Origin: Paenibacillus sp. BJ-4
GTDB lineage: Bacteria > Bacillota > Bacilli > Paenibacillales > Paenibacillaceae
Reading direction: 5' to 3'
Length of the DNA: 55,584 bases
NCBI RefSeq assembly: GCF_020404765.1
Contig: NZ_JAIVEM010000172.1
Coordinates: 1 to 55,584, forward strand
This document shows, piece by piece, positions 6,862-15,693 of this stretch. Under the pieces are notes generated by a model. The model was given only the letters and a program-made list of their open reading frames with translations. It had not been told where the DNA came from and did no database searches. Position numbers and translations under genes: made by a program. How positions within the stretch are numbered: the first letter of the stretch is position 1; each line of letters begins with the position of its first letter.

Positions 6862-8226
6862 TTAGAAGGGCTGCCATTTCAGCTTGGAGGCTTGAGCATA
6901 GCGTTCTTCCACCTCAGGCCAGTTGACGACATGCCACCAATCCTCGATGTATTTGTTGCGTTCAGCTTGATGCTTCAAGTAATAGGCGTGTTCCCACACA
7001 TCAAGCGCCAGCAACGGAATGGACTCCCACTGAGTCAGATTCTGGTGCTTTTCGGCCTGCAAAATTTCAAGCCGTCCCGCACGCGGACTCCACACCAGAA
7101 TCGCCCAGCCGCCGCCCTCAACCTTTTCGGCGGCTGAGCTGAAATGCTTTTTGAATGCCTCATAGCTGCCAAAATCCTTCTTGATCTGCTCAGCCAGCGG
7201 CCCGCTTGGTGTTCCGCCGCCTTGAGGACTCATAATCGTCCAAAAAAGAGTATGCAGATAATGGCCTGCACCGTTAAACGCCAGCTCCCGTTCCCAGTGC
7301 TTTACGAGGTCAAAATCACCTGTTTTGCGGGCCTCTTCCAGCTTCTTCTCTGCTTTATTCAAATCATTCACATAGCTCAAATGATGCTTGTCATGGTGAA
7401 TACGCATCGTTTTTTCATCAATGTAAGGTTCAAGCGCATTATAGGGATAAGGGAGCGGCGGTAACCGATGTCCCCCAATAGGAACCGAGCGGCCGGGGGA
7501 AGCTTTTTCCGTTGCCGAAGGCTGTGTCTGACCGGACTGAACGCCTTTAGATGCCCATGTGCCTTCTCCCCGTATGCCCGCCTGCCGCTCTCGAAACGCA
7601 TCCTCAGGGTAGTGCTCACCCTCGGCTGACACATGATACAACCCAGCGGCCCTTGCGATGGAGCCAGGCTCTTGAAAGGGTGTAGTGGAGATCAGGAAAT
7701 ATTGGCTTTCATGGGCCGCGTGCAGCACAATTCCGGCGGATCTGGGCTGCTGCCGTAACGCAAGACTGTGCTCGTTCAGCAGGCCGAGCTGGCGCACATA
7801 CTCCTGTGACTGGCGGTTTGCAGTTTGCAGCAATCCGTCCAGCCGACGATGCAGATCTTGTGAGGCAGTCTCTGGCAATGGCACCTCTCCAGATGATGAC
7901 GCCTCACCCCATTCCCTTGACTGTCCTGATGGTTTAGCCAGTTCGTGTGTATGTGCTTGTGGAGCAGCCGATTTTTGATCCCATGAGTGTTGCCAAGCCT
8001 GATCTGCGTGAGCGTGGACGTTTCGCTGCTCTTCAAGCAGCTCAACAGCAGCACGTTCAGTCTGTTCAAATACAGTTCGCCAATCATCGAGCAGCTGCAC
8101 ATATGCAGGCTCAAGCCCCTCAGTAGCGGACTTAATCACTTCCACATGCCAACTTTCCTGCTGCTTCCAATGCCGGATTTCCTCCAGCACGCGTAAGGGC
8201 AGAAAAGCCCCATAAGTACTCAGCAT
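6862..8226 (-). CDS. Superoxide dismutase with long N-terminal extension
   Basis: A 454-residue protein. Residues about 250-454 are a complete Fe/Mn-SOD domain: MRIHHDKHHLSYVN, GHYLHTLFW and DVWEHAYYLKHQ supply the His, His, Asp and His metal ligands. Residues 1 to about 225 are a helical, Glu/Gln/His-rich region that resembles no SOD. Its start (LRVLEEIRHWKQQESWHVEV) looks like a helical-bundle domain and is followed by a low-complexity linker. B. subtilis SodF is also longer than ordinary SODs but much shorter than this. The HYLHTLFW box differs from the usual GGHxNHSLFW, though its ligand His is kept. The start lies just upstream of a GGGAGG site. No signal peptide is visible. Confidence 0.88.
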   Translation of the reverse strand: MLSTYGAFLPLRVLEEIRHWKQQESWHVEVIKSATEGLEPAYVQLLDDWRTVFEQTERAAVELLEEQRNVHAHADQAWQHSWDQKSAAPQAHTHELAKPSGQSREWGEASSSGEVPLPETASQDLHRRLDGLLQTANRQSQEYVRQLGLLNEHSLALRQQPRSAGIVLHAAHESQYFLISTTPFQEPGSIARAAGLYHVSAEGEHYPEDAFRERQAGIRGEGTWASKGVQSGQTQPSATEKASPGRSVPIGGHRLPPLPYPYNALEPYIDEKTMRIHHDKHHLSYVNDLNKAEKKLEEARKTGDFDLVKHWERELAFNGAGHYLHTLFWTIMSPQGGGTPSGPLAEQIKKDFGSYEAFKKHFSSAAEKVEGGGWAILVWSPRAGRLEILQAEKHQNLTQWESIPLLALDVWEHAYYLKHQAERNKYIEDWWHVVNWPEVEERYAQASKLKWQPF

Positions 8227-8391
8227 TGTTTTTACCTCCCGTATCCCGCTATGGCTTTCCGGTTTGGAGAAAGAATCTGCCCCGGATGCATACGTACCCA
8301 GTATATTCGCCCTCTCGTAGGGAATATGTCTATAAACTCTCTCCGTCAGATATCACATGTCATGCAGAATCATGAATGCCATTGGGATGCA

Positions 8392-8441
8392 GAAAAAGAA
8401 GCCTGACTAAGGCACAAGTGAAGTGTCCATAATCAGGCTTC
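8392..8441 (-). terminator. Rho-independent terminator after the alpha/beta hydrolase gene
   Basis: On the minus strand GAAGCCTGA pairs with TCAGGCTTC, with an extra inner GGACAC/GTGCC pairing, and is followed by TTTTTCT. Confidence 0.85.
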
Positions 8442-8455
8442 TCTATATCATTTCA

Positions 8456-9493
8456 TTACTTCGCAGTCGTTGGCTTATTCGCATTAGCGATGGTCTTCTT
8501 GTCCTCCAGCTCCTGCACACTGCTTAAAAACGTCGATACCCGCCGCAAATATTCACGTGGATGCTCTCTGAAAATAAGCTCATGCAGCCCGTTTTTGACA
8601 ATCCACACACTGGAAAGCGGATTGGTCTGATTGGCAGCGAGCTTTTCCGCAATGGGATAAGGAGCTTTTTCGTCCTGCGTACCATGCACAAACATAATCG
8701 GGAACGGATAGTTTTCCTTTTTAACCTCTTGATATGGAATTTGATGCAAGCTGGTGCCGTTCAAAACTGGAAACAGCAACTCGAGAATTTCCAAAGACGG
8801 ATGGCGTGGCAGATTAATTTGATTATGAATGTTATGGTACAGCGTATCCGGCTCCAACAGGAAGGTGCTGTCCAAAATCATCGCGTCCACATCCTTGGTT
8901 TGCAAGCCCGCCTGCAGGGCGGTTCCTGCCCCCATTGAGAAGCCCCATACGATAATCTCCGACGAGCCGCGTTGCTTCGCAAGCTGGATCGCCCCAAGAA
9001 GCTGTTGGGATTCCGCTTTGCCTCCGGTCGCGACTGCTTTGCTGTTTTGAGACGCAAAACCGTAATCGAACATGACCACATTAAAGTTTAAACGGTGGGC
9101 ATAATGTGCCAGATCATACATGGGAATCCAGCTTTCTTCGCGGTTGGCCCCATATCCATGGCTGAAAATAATGGTTTTCCGCGATTGATCCGCTGGGATA
9201 TACCAGCCTTGCACCATGCGGCTGCCGTCCTTGGCAGGGAAGCTGACTTCCTCATAGGGCATTCCCTTCGCCTGCATCGGGTTAGAGTACAGCGGTGCCA
9301 CGGTTGGATTCGTCAGTACCCATGCGATGTAGGCATGCAGGGCAATAAAACAAAACAGCAGAAAAAATACGACCGATAGCAGCAGCGCAATCACAATGTG
9401 CTTGAACCGCAGCAGACGGGGATTAATCAGTGGGATGGACGGCTCCTGAACAGCGGTTTGTAGCTGAGAGCTGCGCTGGGATGTCGAAATCAT
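8456..9493 (-). CDS. Membrane-anchored alpha/beta hydrolase
   Basis: A 345-residue serine hydrolase with one N-terminal transmembrane segment (about residues 30-55), so the catalytic domain probably faces outward. The oxyanion strand IIFSHGYGANRE, the nucleophile elbow WGFSMGAGTA (Ser) and the late MFVHGTQDEKAP (Asp) and NGLHELIF (His) motifs complete the triad. This is the DUF/CocE-like branch of alpha/beta hydrolases related to YqkD-type proteins. The substrate is unknown. ATG preceded by AAGGAGGCTC. Divergent from the IclR regulator, but there is no evidence that the two are functionally linked. Confidence 0.85.
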   Translation of the reverse strand: MISTSQRSSQLQTAVQEPSIPLINPRLLRFKHIVIALLLSVVFFLLFCFIALHAYIAWVLTNPTVAPLYSNPMQAKGMPYEEVSFPAKDGSRMVQGWYIPADQSRKTIIFSHGYGANREESWIPMYDLAHYAHRLNFNVVMFDYGFASQNSKAVATGGKAESQQLLGAIQLAKQRGSSEIIVWGFSMGAGTALQAGLQTKDVDAMILDSTFLLEPDTLYHNIHNQINLPRHPSLEILELLFPVLNGTSLHQIPYQEVKKENYPFPIMFVHGTQDEKAPYPIAEKLAANQTNPLSSVWIVKNGLHELIFREHPREYLRRVSTFLSSVQELEDKKTIANANKPTTAK

Positions 9494-9703
9494 GTAAGAG
9501 CCTCCTTATATAAAATTGAACTTCATGCTATAGAATTTAGGTACAAATTCACTTGAAAATGATAGTGTATGTCCTTATTGATACCTATTATCGTATGATG
9601 GGGATTATCCAAAGTCAACGCCTGAACTGGAAAAGTAAAAATGATGCAAAGAATTGTCGATGTTTGTTCTTCTTTTGTAATATAGCTGTCACAAAAACAT
9701 TGG

Positions 9704-9733
9704 TTTACAGTAGCCGCGGGTATTCTATATAAT
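9704..9733 (+). promoter_or_regulatory. Probable SigA promoter of the IclR gene
   Basis: TTTACA and TATAAT are separated by 18 bases. Transcription would begin near 9740, which rules out starting the protein at 9744 and supports the ATG at 9792. Confidence 0.5.
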
Positions 9734-9791
9734 TTATGTAACCATGTTTCATGGTGTGAAACGAAAATGGATGCAAGGGGAGCGGTTCACG

Positions 9792-10535
9792 ATGGAAGAC
9801 CGTAAATTAACCGTTCGTGCTGTGGAGCGTGCGCTTGATATATTGCTGTGTTTTACCGCAGATTCGGATCTTGGCCTGACGGAGATTGCCTCCAAAATTG
9901 GGCTACATAAAAGCACGGTTCATCGGCTGCTGACTACGCTGGAGGATCGTGGCTTTGTCGTTCGGAATGCCGCAACCGAAAAATACCGGCTCGGCTTCCG
10001 CATATGGGAGTTGTCCACCCATCTGTCACAAAGTGATGAGCCGGCAGTGCTGCTGCAGCCTGCGATGGAAGGACTGCGTGACCGTCTGGGTGAGACGGTC
10101 AGCTTGTACCTGCGGGACGGCAGTATGCGTATTCGCATTCAAGCCGTTCAGAGCAACCAGGCGATCCGCCGCGTTGCGCCGGTGGGTGCGCGTATGCCGC
10201 TGGCTGTAGGGGCTTCCAGCAAGGTGCTGGCAGCCTTTATGCCGCCGCAGGAGCTGGAAGCTCTACTCAGGGGGGATGAATGGCCGTCCTCCGTAGACCC
10301 GGAGGTCTATAAAGCTCAGCTGCAGGACATTCGTGAGAAGGGATATGCAACCAGCTATGAAGAACGGGAGCCAGGCGCTGCCGCTGTAGCGGCGCCTGTG
10401 GTCAACCGGAAGGGACAGGTCGCTGCGGCCTTGTCTGTATCTGGTCCGGTCAGCCGACTTGCACCTGAGACGCTGCATGATTTTGCCCCAATTTTGATCG
10501 AAGCTGCGAAGGAAATGGGGCTTATGCTCCCGTAA
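9792..10535 (+). CDS. IclR-family transcriptional regulator
   Basis: A 247-residue DNA-binding regulator. The N-terminal winged helix-turn-helix (about 5-65) contains LTEIASKIGLHKSTVHRLL, typical of IclR. The C-terminal effector domain (about 80-245) has the family's GARMPLAVGASSKVLAAF segment and a glyoxylate-type pocket layout. The ligand cannot be deduced. The ATG follows AAGGGGAG. The gene stands alone, between a divergent hydrolase and the thiC leader. IclR proteins often regulate a divergent neighbour, which would here be the hydrolase, but no operator was identified. Confidence 0.93.
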   Translation: MEDRKLTVRAVERALDILLCFTADSDLGLTEIASKIGLHKSTVHRLLTTLEDRGFVVRNAATEKYRLGFRIWELSTHLSQSDEPAVLLQPAMEGLRDRLGETVSLYLRDGSMRIRIQAVQSNQAIRRVAPVGARMPLAVGASSKVLAAFMPPQELEALLRGDEWPSSVDPEVYKAQLQDIREKGYATSYEEREPGAAAVAAPVVNRKGQVAAALSVSGPVSRLAPETLHDFAPILIEAAKEMGLMLP

Positions 10536-10635
10536 CAGGACTAGAGTAGGGTTGCCAAAGCAGTAAATTTAAAGTAATCTGATGAGGATGGCGGGATGTC
10601 TGTTATCGCCGCCTCATGCAAATCGAAGTATCACA

Positions 10636-10735
10636 GTTACTGGGGGAGCCTGTAATGCCGGGCTGAGATGGAATCGTACAAGATTCCGGACCCTTTGCAC
10701 CTGATCTGGATCATACCAGCGTAGGGAAGTAATCG
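10636..10735 (+). promoter_or_regulatory. TPP riboswitch (THI element)
   Basis: The conserved TPP-aptamer blocks occur in order: GGGGAGCC, GGGCTGAGATGGA, GACCCTTTGCACCTGATC and TGGATCATACCAGCGTAGG. The element precedes thiC by about 190 bases and is followed by an intrinsic terminator. It should therefore end transcription early when thiamine pyrophosphate is abundant. Confidence 0.96.
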
Positions 10736-10827
10736 GCCATTGAAATGTATACGCAGCTGCTGCCTAAGAAGGCGCATGGAATATATTATTCTGTGTGCGT
10801 ACTTTTGGATAGCTCTTCGTTAGATTA

Positions 10828-10855
10828 GCCGGTTCCCTGGGGAACCGGCTTTTTT
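10828..10855 (+). terminator. Riboswitch-controlled terminator before thiC
   Basis: GCCGGTTCC, CTGG loop, GGAACCGGC, then seven T residues. It lies between the TPP aptamer and thiC and is the likely expression platform. Confidence 0.9.
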
Positions 10856-10925
10856 GCATAGATCAGCCACCCTGGGAATGGTTCCGGATCGGTGTGTCAT
10901 TTCATCGAAACGGGAGGAACGAACA

Positions 10926-12746
10926 ATGAAACCGACGGAAACAGAAGAAACTGAAATGAAGGCAGCAGAGCCAGGAAAGACAGGTTCAGAGAAGACAAGT
11001 GCGGAGCAAGCTGGTGGGGTTAAGCCCTTTCCGGGGAGCCGGAAGGTGTATATTCAAGGCTCGCGGCCGGATATTGCCGTGCCAGAGCGTGAAATCGCGC
11101 TGCATCCCACACATACGCCGCAGGGTACAGAGCATCATGCGCCGCTGCGCGTGTATGACACAAGTGGTCCGATGACGGACGAGGCCTATCAGGTGGACAT
11201 CCGACGGGGCCTGCCGCCGCTTCGACGGGCCTGGGTGCTGGAACGGGGCGATGTCGAGGCTTACGAGGGACGTACGGTTAAGCCGGAGGACAACGGGCTG
11301 AAGCCCGGTTCCAAGCGGGAGACAGCGGAATTCCCCGGCGTGACCCATCGTCCGCTACGCGCGTCGCAAGGGCGCACGGTGACACAAATGCACTATGCTC
11401 GGATGGGAATCATTACGCCCGAGATGGAATTTGCAGCAATTCGTGAAGGGGTGGAGCCCGAGTTTGTGCGACAGGAGCTGGCGGCGGGACGGGCGATTTT
11501 GCCTTCCAATATCAATCACCCGGAAAATGAGCCGATGGTGATTGGACGTCATTTTCACGTGAAGATCAATGCCAACATTGGAAATTCGGCGGTTACATCC
11601 TCCATTGAGGAGGAAGTGGAGAAAATGACCTGGGCTGTGCGCTGGGGCTCGGATACGGTCATGGACCTGTCCACAGGCCGTAATATCCATACCACGCGTG
11701 AATGGATCATCCGGAATTCTCCAGTGCCGATTGGAACGGTACCGTTGTATCAAGCGCTTGAAAAGGTAAACGGCCAAGCTGAGGCACTGACGTGGGAGCT
11801 GTATCGCGATACCCTGATTGAGCAAGCGGAGCAGGGTGTAGACTATTTTACAATTCATGCGGGCGTGCTCCTGCGCTATATTCCGATGACGGCGAATAGA
11901 ATGACGGGAATTGTCTCCCGAGGCGGGTCGATTATGGCGGCTTGGTGCCTTGCCCACCATCAGGAGAACTTTTTGTACACGCATTTTGAGGAAATCTGCG
12001 AAATCATGAAAGCATACGATGTCGCCTTTTCCCTCGGGGATGGTCTACGTCCGGGCAGCATCTATGATGCGAATGATGAAGCGCAGTTTGCAGAGCTGGA
12101 AACACTGGGTGAGCTAACGCAAATCGCATGGAAGCATGATGTCCAGGTCATGATCGAAGGTCCGGGGCATGTTCCAATGCACAAAATCAAGGAGAACGTA
12201 GATTTACAAATGGAAATTTGCAAGGAAGCTCCTTTTTACACTTTGGGACCGCTCACGACGGATATTGCGCCCGGCTACGATCATATTACCTCGGCCATCG
12301 GAGCAGCCATGATCGGTTGGTTCGGGACGTCCATGCTGTGCTACGTTACGCCAAAGGAGCATTTGGGTCTGCCGAACAAGGATGATGTTCGTGAAGGAGT
12401 TATTACCTACAAAATTGCGGCACATGCTGCCGATCTGGCGAAAGGCCATCCACGGGCGCAACAACGGGATGATGCCTTATCCAAGGCTCGTTTTGAGTTC
12501 CGCTGGCGCGACCAGTTCAACCTTTCCCTCGACCCCGAGCGTGCTCTATCCTACCATGATGAGACGCTACCGGCGGAGGGGGCCAAGGAAGCACATTTTT
12601 GCTCGATGTGCGGTCCCAAATTCTGTAGCATGCGGATTACGCAGGATATTCGCGCCTATGCGGCAGACAAGGGGCTGAATACAGAAGAGGCTGTAGCTGC
12701 CGGGATGCGTGAAAAGGCAGAGCAATATCGGGATGCGGGGCAATAG
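10926..12746 (+). CDS. thiC: Phosphomethylpyrimidine synthase
   Basis: Radical-SAM enzyme that rearranges aminoimidazole ribotide to hydroxymethylpyrimidine phosphate in thiamine synthesis. The 606 residues include an N-terminal ThiC-associated domain (about 40-130) and the catalytic barrel. NINHPENEPMVIGRHFHVKI, EGPGHVPMHKIKENV and TLGPLTTDIAPGYDHITSAIGA are diagnostic. The C-terminal CSMCGPKFC binds the 4Fe-4S cluster. The first 35 residues are Glu/Lys/Ala-rich and poorly conserved. ATG at 10926 with CGGGAGG upstream. It is expressed from behind the TPP riboswitch. Confidence 0.98.
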   Translation: MKPTETEETEMKAAEPGKTGSEKTSAEQAGGVKPFPGSRKVYIQGSRPDIAVPEREIALHPTHTPQGTEHHAPLRVYDTSGPMTDEAYQVDIRRGLPPLRRAWVLERGDVEAYEGRTVKPEDNGLKPGSKRETAEFPGVTHRPLRASQGRTVTQMHYARMGIITPEMEFAAIREGVEPEFVRQELAAGRAILPSNINHPENEPMVIGRHFHVKINANIGNSAVTSSIEEEVEKMTWAVRWGSDTVMDLSTGRNIHTTREWIIRNSPVPIGTVPLYQALEKVNGQAEALTWELYRDTLIEQAEQGVDYFTIHAGVLLRYIPMTANRMTGIVSRGGSIMAAWCLAHHQENFLYTHFEEICEIMKAYDVAFSLGDGLRPGSIYDANDEAQFAELETLGELTQIAWKHDVQVMIEGPGHVPMHKIKENVDLQMEICKEAPFYTLGPLTTDIAPGYDHITSAIGAAMIGWFGTSMLCYVTPKEHLGLPNKDDVREGVITYKIAAHAADLAKGHPRAQQRDDALSKARFEFRWRDQFNLSLDPERALSYHDETLPAEGAKEAHFCSMCGPKFCSMRITQDIRAYAADKGLNTEEAVAAGMREKAEQYRDAGQ

Positions 12747-12842
12747 GTTGGAAGTGGGTCAACCTATTGGGAAGCCGGATTACTTACGCTGGCAAGCTTA
12801 AGTGAGGATAGTCGCTTATGCGTCCGCATGTAAATAACTCCA

Positions 12843-12888
12843 AAAAAGCCGTGTTTCTCTACAGACGATGTAGGGAAACACGGCTTTT
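12843..12888. terminator. Bidirectional terminator between thiC and the small protein gene
   Basis: AAAAAAGCCGTGTTTC is answered by GAAACACGGCTTTT, with an inner CTAC/GTAG pair. T-runs follow the stem on both strands. Confidence 0.88.
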
Positions 12889-12930
12889 GAGCTTATGTCA
12901 CGCAAGATGAAGCGACCGAAAAAGGCTGCT

Positions 12931-13083
12931 TTATTTTTTACCCATTTTCTCATTTAAAATGTCCTGAAAGCTGAGCTTCTTCTCCGAGCTATCTTCTTTC
13001 TTCTGCATACTCACTGCGTTGGCACGTTGGTATTGGTGGTGAAAGGGCATCAGGGTGTGTACGGTTAAGTTCATTGTATTCAT
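12931..13083 (-). CDS. Small conserved-looking protein of 50 residues, unknown function
   Basis: Reading the minus strand from an ATG at 13083 gives a 50-residue protein. It starts MNTMNLTVHTLMPFHHQYQR and ends FQDILNEKMGKK. A perfect GGAGGAAC ribosome binding site lies seven bases before the ATG, and the 3' end leads into the terminator at 12843-12888. The first half has His/Tyr residues and the second half is a charged helix. I do not recognise a family. The good ribosome binding site, isolated position and terminator favour a real gene. Confidence 0.6.
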   Translation of the reverse strand: MNTMNLTVHTLMPFHHQYQRANAVSMQKKEDSSEKKLSFQDILNEKMGKK

Positions 13084-13621
13084 GTGGTTTGTTCCTCCAA
13101 TTCCATTTTGTCAAATCCAGATTGAGTTGCTTAGGACGTCTGTATAGGACTATTTGTATGTACTTGATGTCGTAATGCCATGTTGGTTGCTTGGTAAGAT
13201 TGCAATCATTATACCCGCATTTTTTCAAAGTAAAACGATTTTGACATAAAACAGGAAGATGGTCGTATGCGTCCAAAATGTGTATTAGGAGGATGGTCAT
13301 TTTGAGGGAGGATGTGCCTAGGTCCAAAACAAGGGCTAGAGGCCCGTTTTCTTAGTTTAGTAGTCGGGATTGTGTTTTTTTGTCGAAATGGCTTGGTTTC
13401 GTTACTATTTTGTACTTTGGAGCGAGTGCAATCGAATTTTGCAAAGCCTTGAAGCCGGGATTAAGGCAGTCTGGTGGCGAATTAAAGTGTCAAAGTTATA
13501 TTGACTTTAGGTTTGTAAGTAGATACCATGAACTGGTTGTAAGCGTATTTTGACAGCTTGAGTCAGCAAATTCCTTTGGCTATTCATCCGTTGGAATGTT
13601 TGGGAAAGGACCATGACATAT
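13084..13621. other. Intergenic stretch with weak signals
   Basis: This 538-base gap holds the promoter region of the small minus-strand gene, a weak GGGC/GCCC hairpin (13333-13345) and a GCCTT/AAGGC hairpin (about 13446-13467). A possible promoter, TTGACT-17-TACCAT (13501-13529), lies before the YitT gene. No recognisable riboswitch or coding sequence was seen. Confidence 0.4.
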
Positions 13622-14458
13622 ATGAAAAAAAGAATTGCAGACATAGCATTTATCATTCTGGGCGCGTTTTTTTTCGCGCTGGCAGTTAATCTGTTTGTGA
13701 TCCCGAATGAGTTTGGCGAAGGGGGTGTAACAGGGGTTACGATTATTTTGTACTACCTGTTTCAGTGGTCTCCCTCAATCGTCAATCTGGTGATTAATGG
13801 TCTGTTGTTAATTATTGGATATAAATTTCTGGATGCTAGAACAACGTTATACACCGTCATTGCAGTTGCATTTAACTCATTATTTTTGCATTTAACGGCT
13901 GACTGGCAGATTGACTCGCATGAGCTGACGATTAATGCCGTGTTTGCCGGGGTTTTGGTCGGAATCGGAATTGGCTTAATCGTGCGGGTAGGGGGCACAA
14001 CGGCAGGAACGGTCATTTTGGCGCGGATTGCCAATAAATATTTGGATTGGAATATCAGCTATGCCCTGCTGTTTTTTGATTTGATCGTAGCGTTCTCTTC
14101 CTATTTTATTATTGGTCCGGAAAAATTGATGCTGACCATCGTTATCCTGTACGTGGGTACCAAGGTTATGGATTTCATGATTGAGGGGTTAAACCCTAAG
14201 AAAGCGGTCATGATTATCTCCGAGTATCAAGACAAAATTGCAGAGATGGTCATTACGCAAATGGATCGTGGAGTTACCGTTCTGTCAGGCCACGGATATT
14301 ACACCAAAAACCCGAAGGAAGTTCTGTATATCGTCATTAGTAAGCAAGAAGTGTCGGCGCTTAAAAAGATTGTAAAAGCTATCGACACAGCAGCGTTTAT
14401 CACGATTCATGATGTGCGGGATGTGTTCGGAGAGGGCTTTTTGGACATTTCGAAGTAA
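13622..14458 (+). CDS. YitT family membrane protein
   Basis: A 278-residue protein of the YitT_membrane plus DUF2179 architecture. About five or six hydrophobic helices (residues 5-190) carry the family signature NLFVIPNEFGEGGVTGVTII and the glycine-rich VRVGGTTAGTVILARI. A cytoplasmic ACT-like domain follows (about 200-275) with DRGVTVLSGHGYYTK. Molecular function is not known. I chose the ATG at 13622 rather than 13613, because AAAGGACC sits only two bases before 13613 but about ten before 13622. Confidence 0.9.
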   Translation: MKKRIADIAFIILGAFFFALAVNLFVIPNEFGEGGVTGVTIILYYLFQWSPSIVNLVINGLLLIIGYKFLDARTTLYTVIAVAFNSLFLHLTADWQIDSHELTINAVFAGVLVGIGIGLIVRVGGTTAGTVILARIANKYLDWNISYALLFFDLIVAFSSYFIIGPEKLMLTIVILYVGTKVMDFMIEGLNPKKAVMIISEYQDKIAEMVITQMDRGVTVLSGHGYYTKNPKEVLYIVISKQEVSALKKIVKAIDTAAFITIHDVRDVFGEGFLDISK

Positions 14459-14500
14459 CTGGCGGTGTGAAGGTAAGGTTAAAGGAGAATAGGGTAGGAA

Positions 14501-14532
14501 GTCGGTCCTGAGGGATCGGCTTTTTTGTTTTT
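14501..14532 (+). terminator. Rho-independent terminator after the YitT gene
   Basis: GTCGGTCC, TGAG loop, GGATCGGC, then TTTTTTGTTTTT. Confidence 0.88.
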
Positions 14533-14618
14533 GTGATGTTTATTCCATTTTTGGTATTGGAAAATACGCATAATAAAGTGGAGTCACTCAGTTTCTGTTA
14601 TATGGAGGGTTTGGCGAC

Positions 14619-15199
14619 ATGGAGAGTAAGAGTAATTATGATGTAAAAGAAGAATTCAAGAAGCCGTGGACGCATGTATTTTTTTTATTGTGCTGCATGT
14701 TATGAATTTTGCTTTCTTTTCCTCCTCGTTACATTCCACTAAGGATCGTATAGCATTGTTATATTTTCCATTAGTTACTATGATTATTACATTAGCTATC
14801 GTAATATTGAATCCAAGGTATTCAAAGCATAGAGCTTCCTTTTCTGAGGACATATTAGTACCTTATCGTAAGATTTGTGCAAGTGTATTTATTGTACTTG
14901 ATTTGATTTTCCTTGCACTCATGTTCAAATATTCGGGCGAGCTTCTATTCAGCCCACTAAAATTAGCTTTATTTTTATCGGCTATTTTGCATTTAGCAGT
15001 GGGGATGTCTTTTGCTTCAATAACACCTAACCGCTTAATTGGTTTGAAGTTCCCTTGGCTGCTTTCGAATGAAACGGCATGGAAGAAGACGCATCGTATC
15101 TCTGCTTATACTTGGATAGCCTTTGGCTTAATGGGGATCGCTGTAGGATTAGGACAAGAAGTTAATGTGTATATGGTGCTCGCTTCTCTCTCTTTCTAA
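14619..15199 (+). pseudogene. SdpI-family membrane protein, frameshifted near its start
   Basis: An ATG at 14619 with a strong GGAGGG site opens a frame (MESKSNYDVKEEFKKPWTHV) that stops after about 28 codons. The frame that continues to 15199 encodes five hydrophobic segments and GLKFPWLLSNETAWKKTHR. That is the signature of the SdpI/YhfL family, to which the immunity protein against the SdpC toxin belongs. The two frames join if one T is added to an eight-T run at 14679-14686. The gene is therefore interrupted, mis-sequenced, or read through by slippage. If translated from an internal start (14711) it would lack the first helix. It is followed by a DUF1648 gene. Confidence 0.75.
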
Positions 15200-15272
15200 G
15201 CCATAGGTATCATAATATAGACTGCTGAACATGTATGATATGAATCGATTTAGCTTTATTAGGAGGATTTCC

Positions 15273-15620
15273 ATGCGCAATAGATTGAATATTTTTAATG
15301 TATTGTCCTTTCTTCTTTCTGCTTTGCCTTTCCTCATCTACCTTTTCATGTATCCGAGAATGCCCAGGAATGTAGCAATCCACTACAATTTCAATGATGT
15401 GGCTGACCGTTTTGTTGACAAATCCTCCCCTGAGGTATGGTTGTTGTGTGGGATTAGCCTCATATCTTTTATGATTATGCTTATGTTCCAGCCCTATCTC
15501 AGTCGTCAGTTCAAGAGCGAAGAAGGCTCTGCAATCATGGAAAGCCTGCCTGGTCTCTTGACACTTCTTATAACCCTCATATTTCCAATTTTAGGTATAT
15601 GTTTTCTTTTAAAGGCCTGA
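15273..15620 (+). CDS. DUF1648-domain membrane protein
   Basis: A 115-residue protein with three predicted transmembrane segments (about 8-28, 60-80, 92-112). PRMPRNVAIHYNFNDVADRF is the DUF1648 signature. In SdpI-type immunity proteins DUF1648 and the SdpI domain normally form one polypeptide. Here the DUF1648 part is separate and directly downstream of a broken SdpI-family gene. The ATG at 15273 has a TTAGGAGGAT site, so the open frame from 15231 is not used. Function inferred only by family: possible sensing or immunity at the membrane. Confidence 0.8.
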   Translation: MRNRLNIFNVLSFLLSALPFLIYLFMYPRMPRNVAIHYNFNDVADRFVDKSSPEVWLLCGISLISFMIMLMFQPYLSRQFKSEEGSAIMESLPGLLTLLITLIFPILGICFLLKA

Positions 15621-15629
15621 AGCATGTAA

Positions 15630-15682
15630 AAATCCCCTCTCAACTTGCAGTTTTCACTGCATTTTGGAGGGGATTTCATTAT
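15630..15682. terminator. Bidirectional terminator between the DUF1648 gene and acnA
   Basis: AAATCCCCTC pairs with GAGGGGATTT around a 27-base loop, with weak T-runs on both strands. It separates convergent genes. Confidence 0.7.
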
Positions 15683-15693
15683 TCATTCGTTCT

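Noticed and set aside
11355..11984. A 209-residue minus-strand frame opposite thiC
   Set aside because: Antisense shadow in a GC-rich conserved gene; thiC codons explain it.
12989..13327. A 112-residue minus-strand frame overlapping the small protein gene
   Set aside because: The 50-residue frame in another phase has the ribosome binding site and ends before a terminator; this one has neither.
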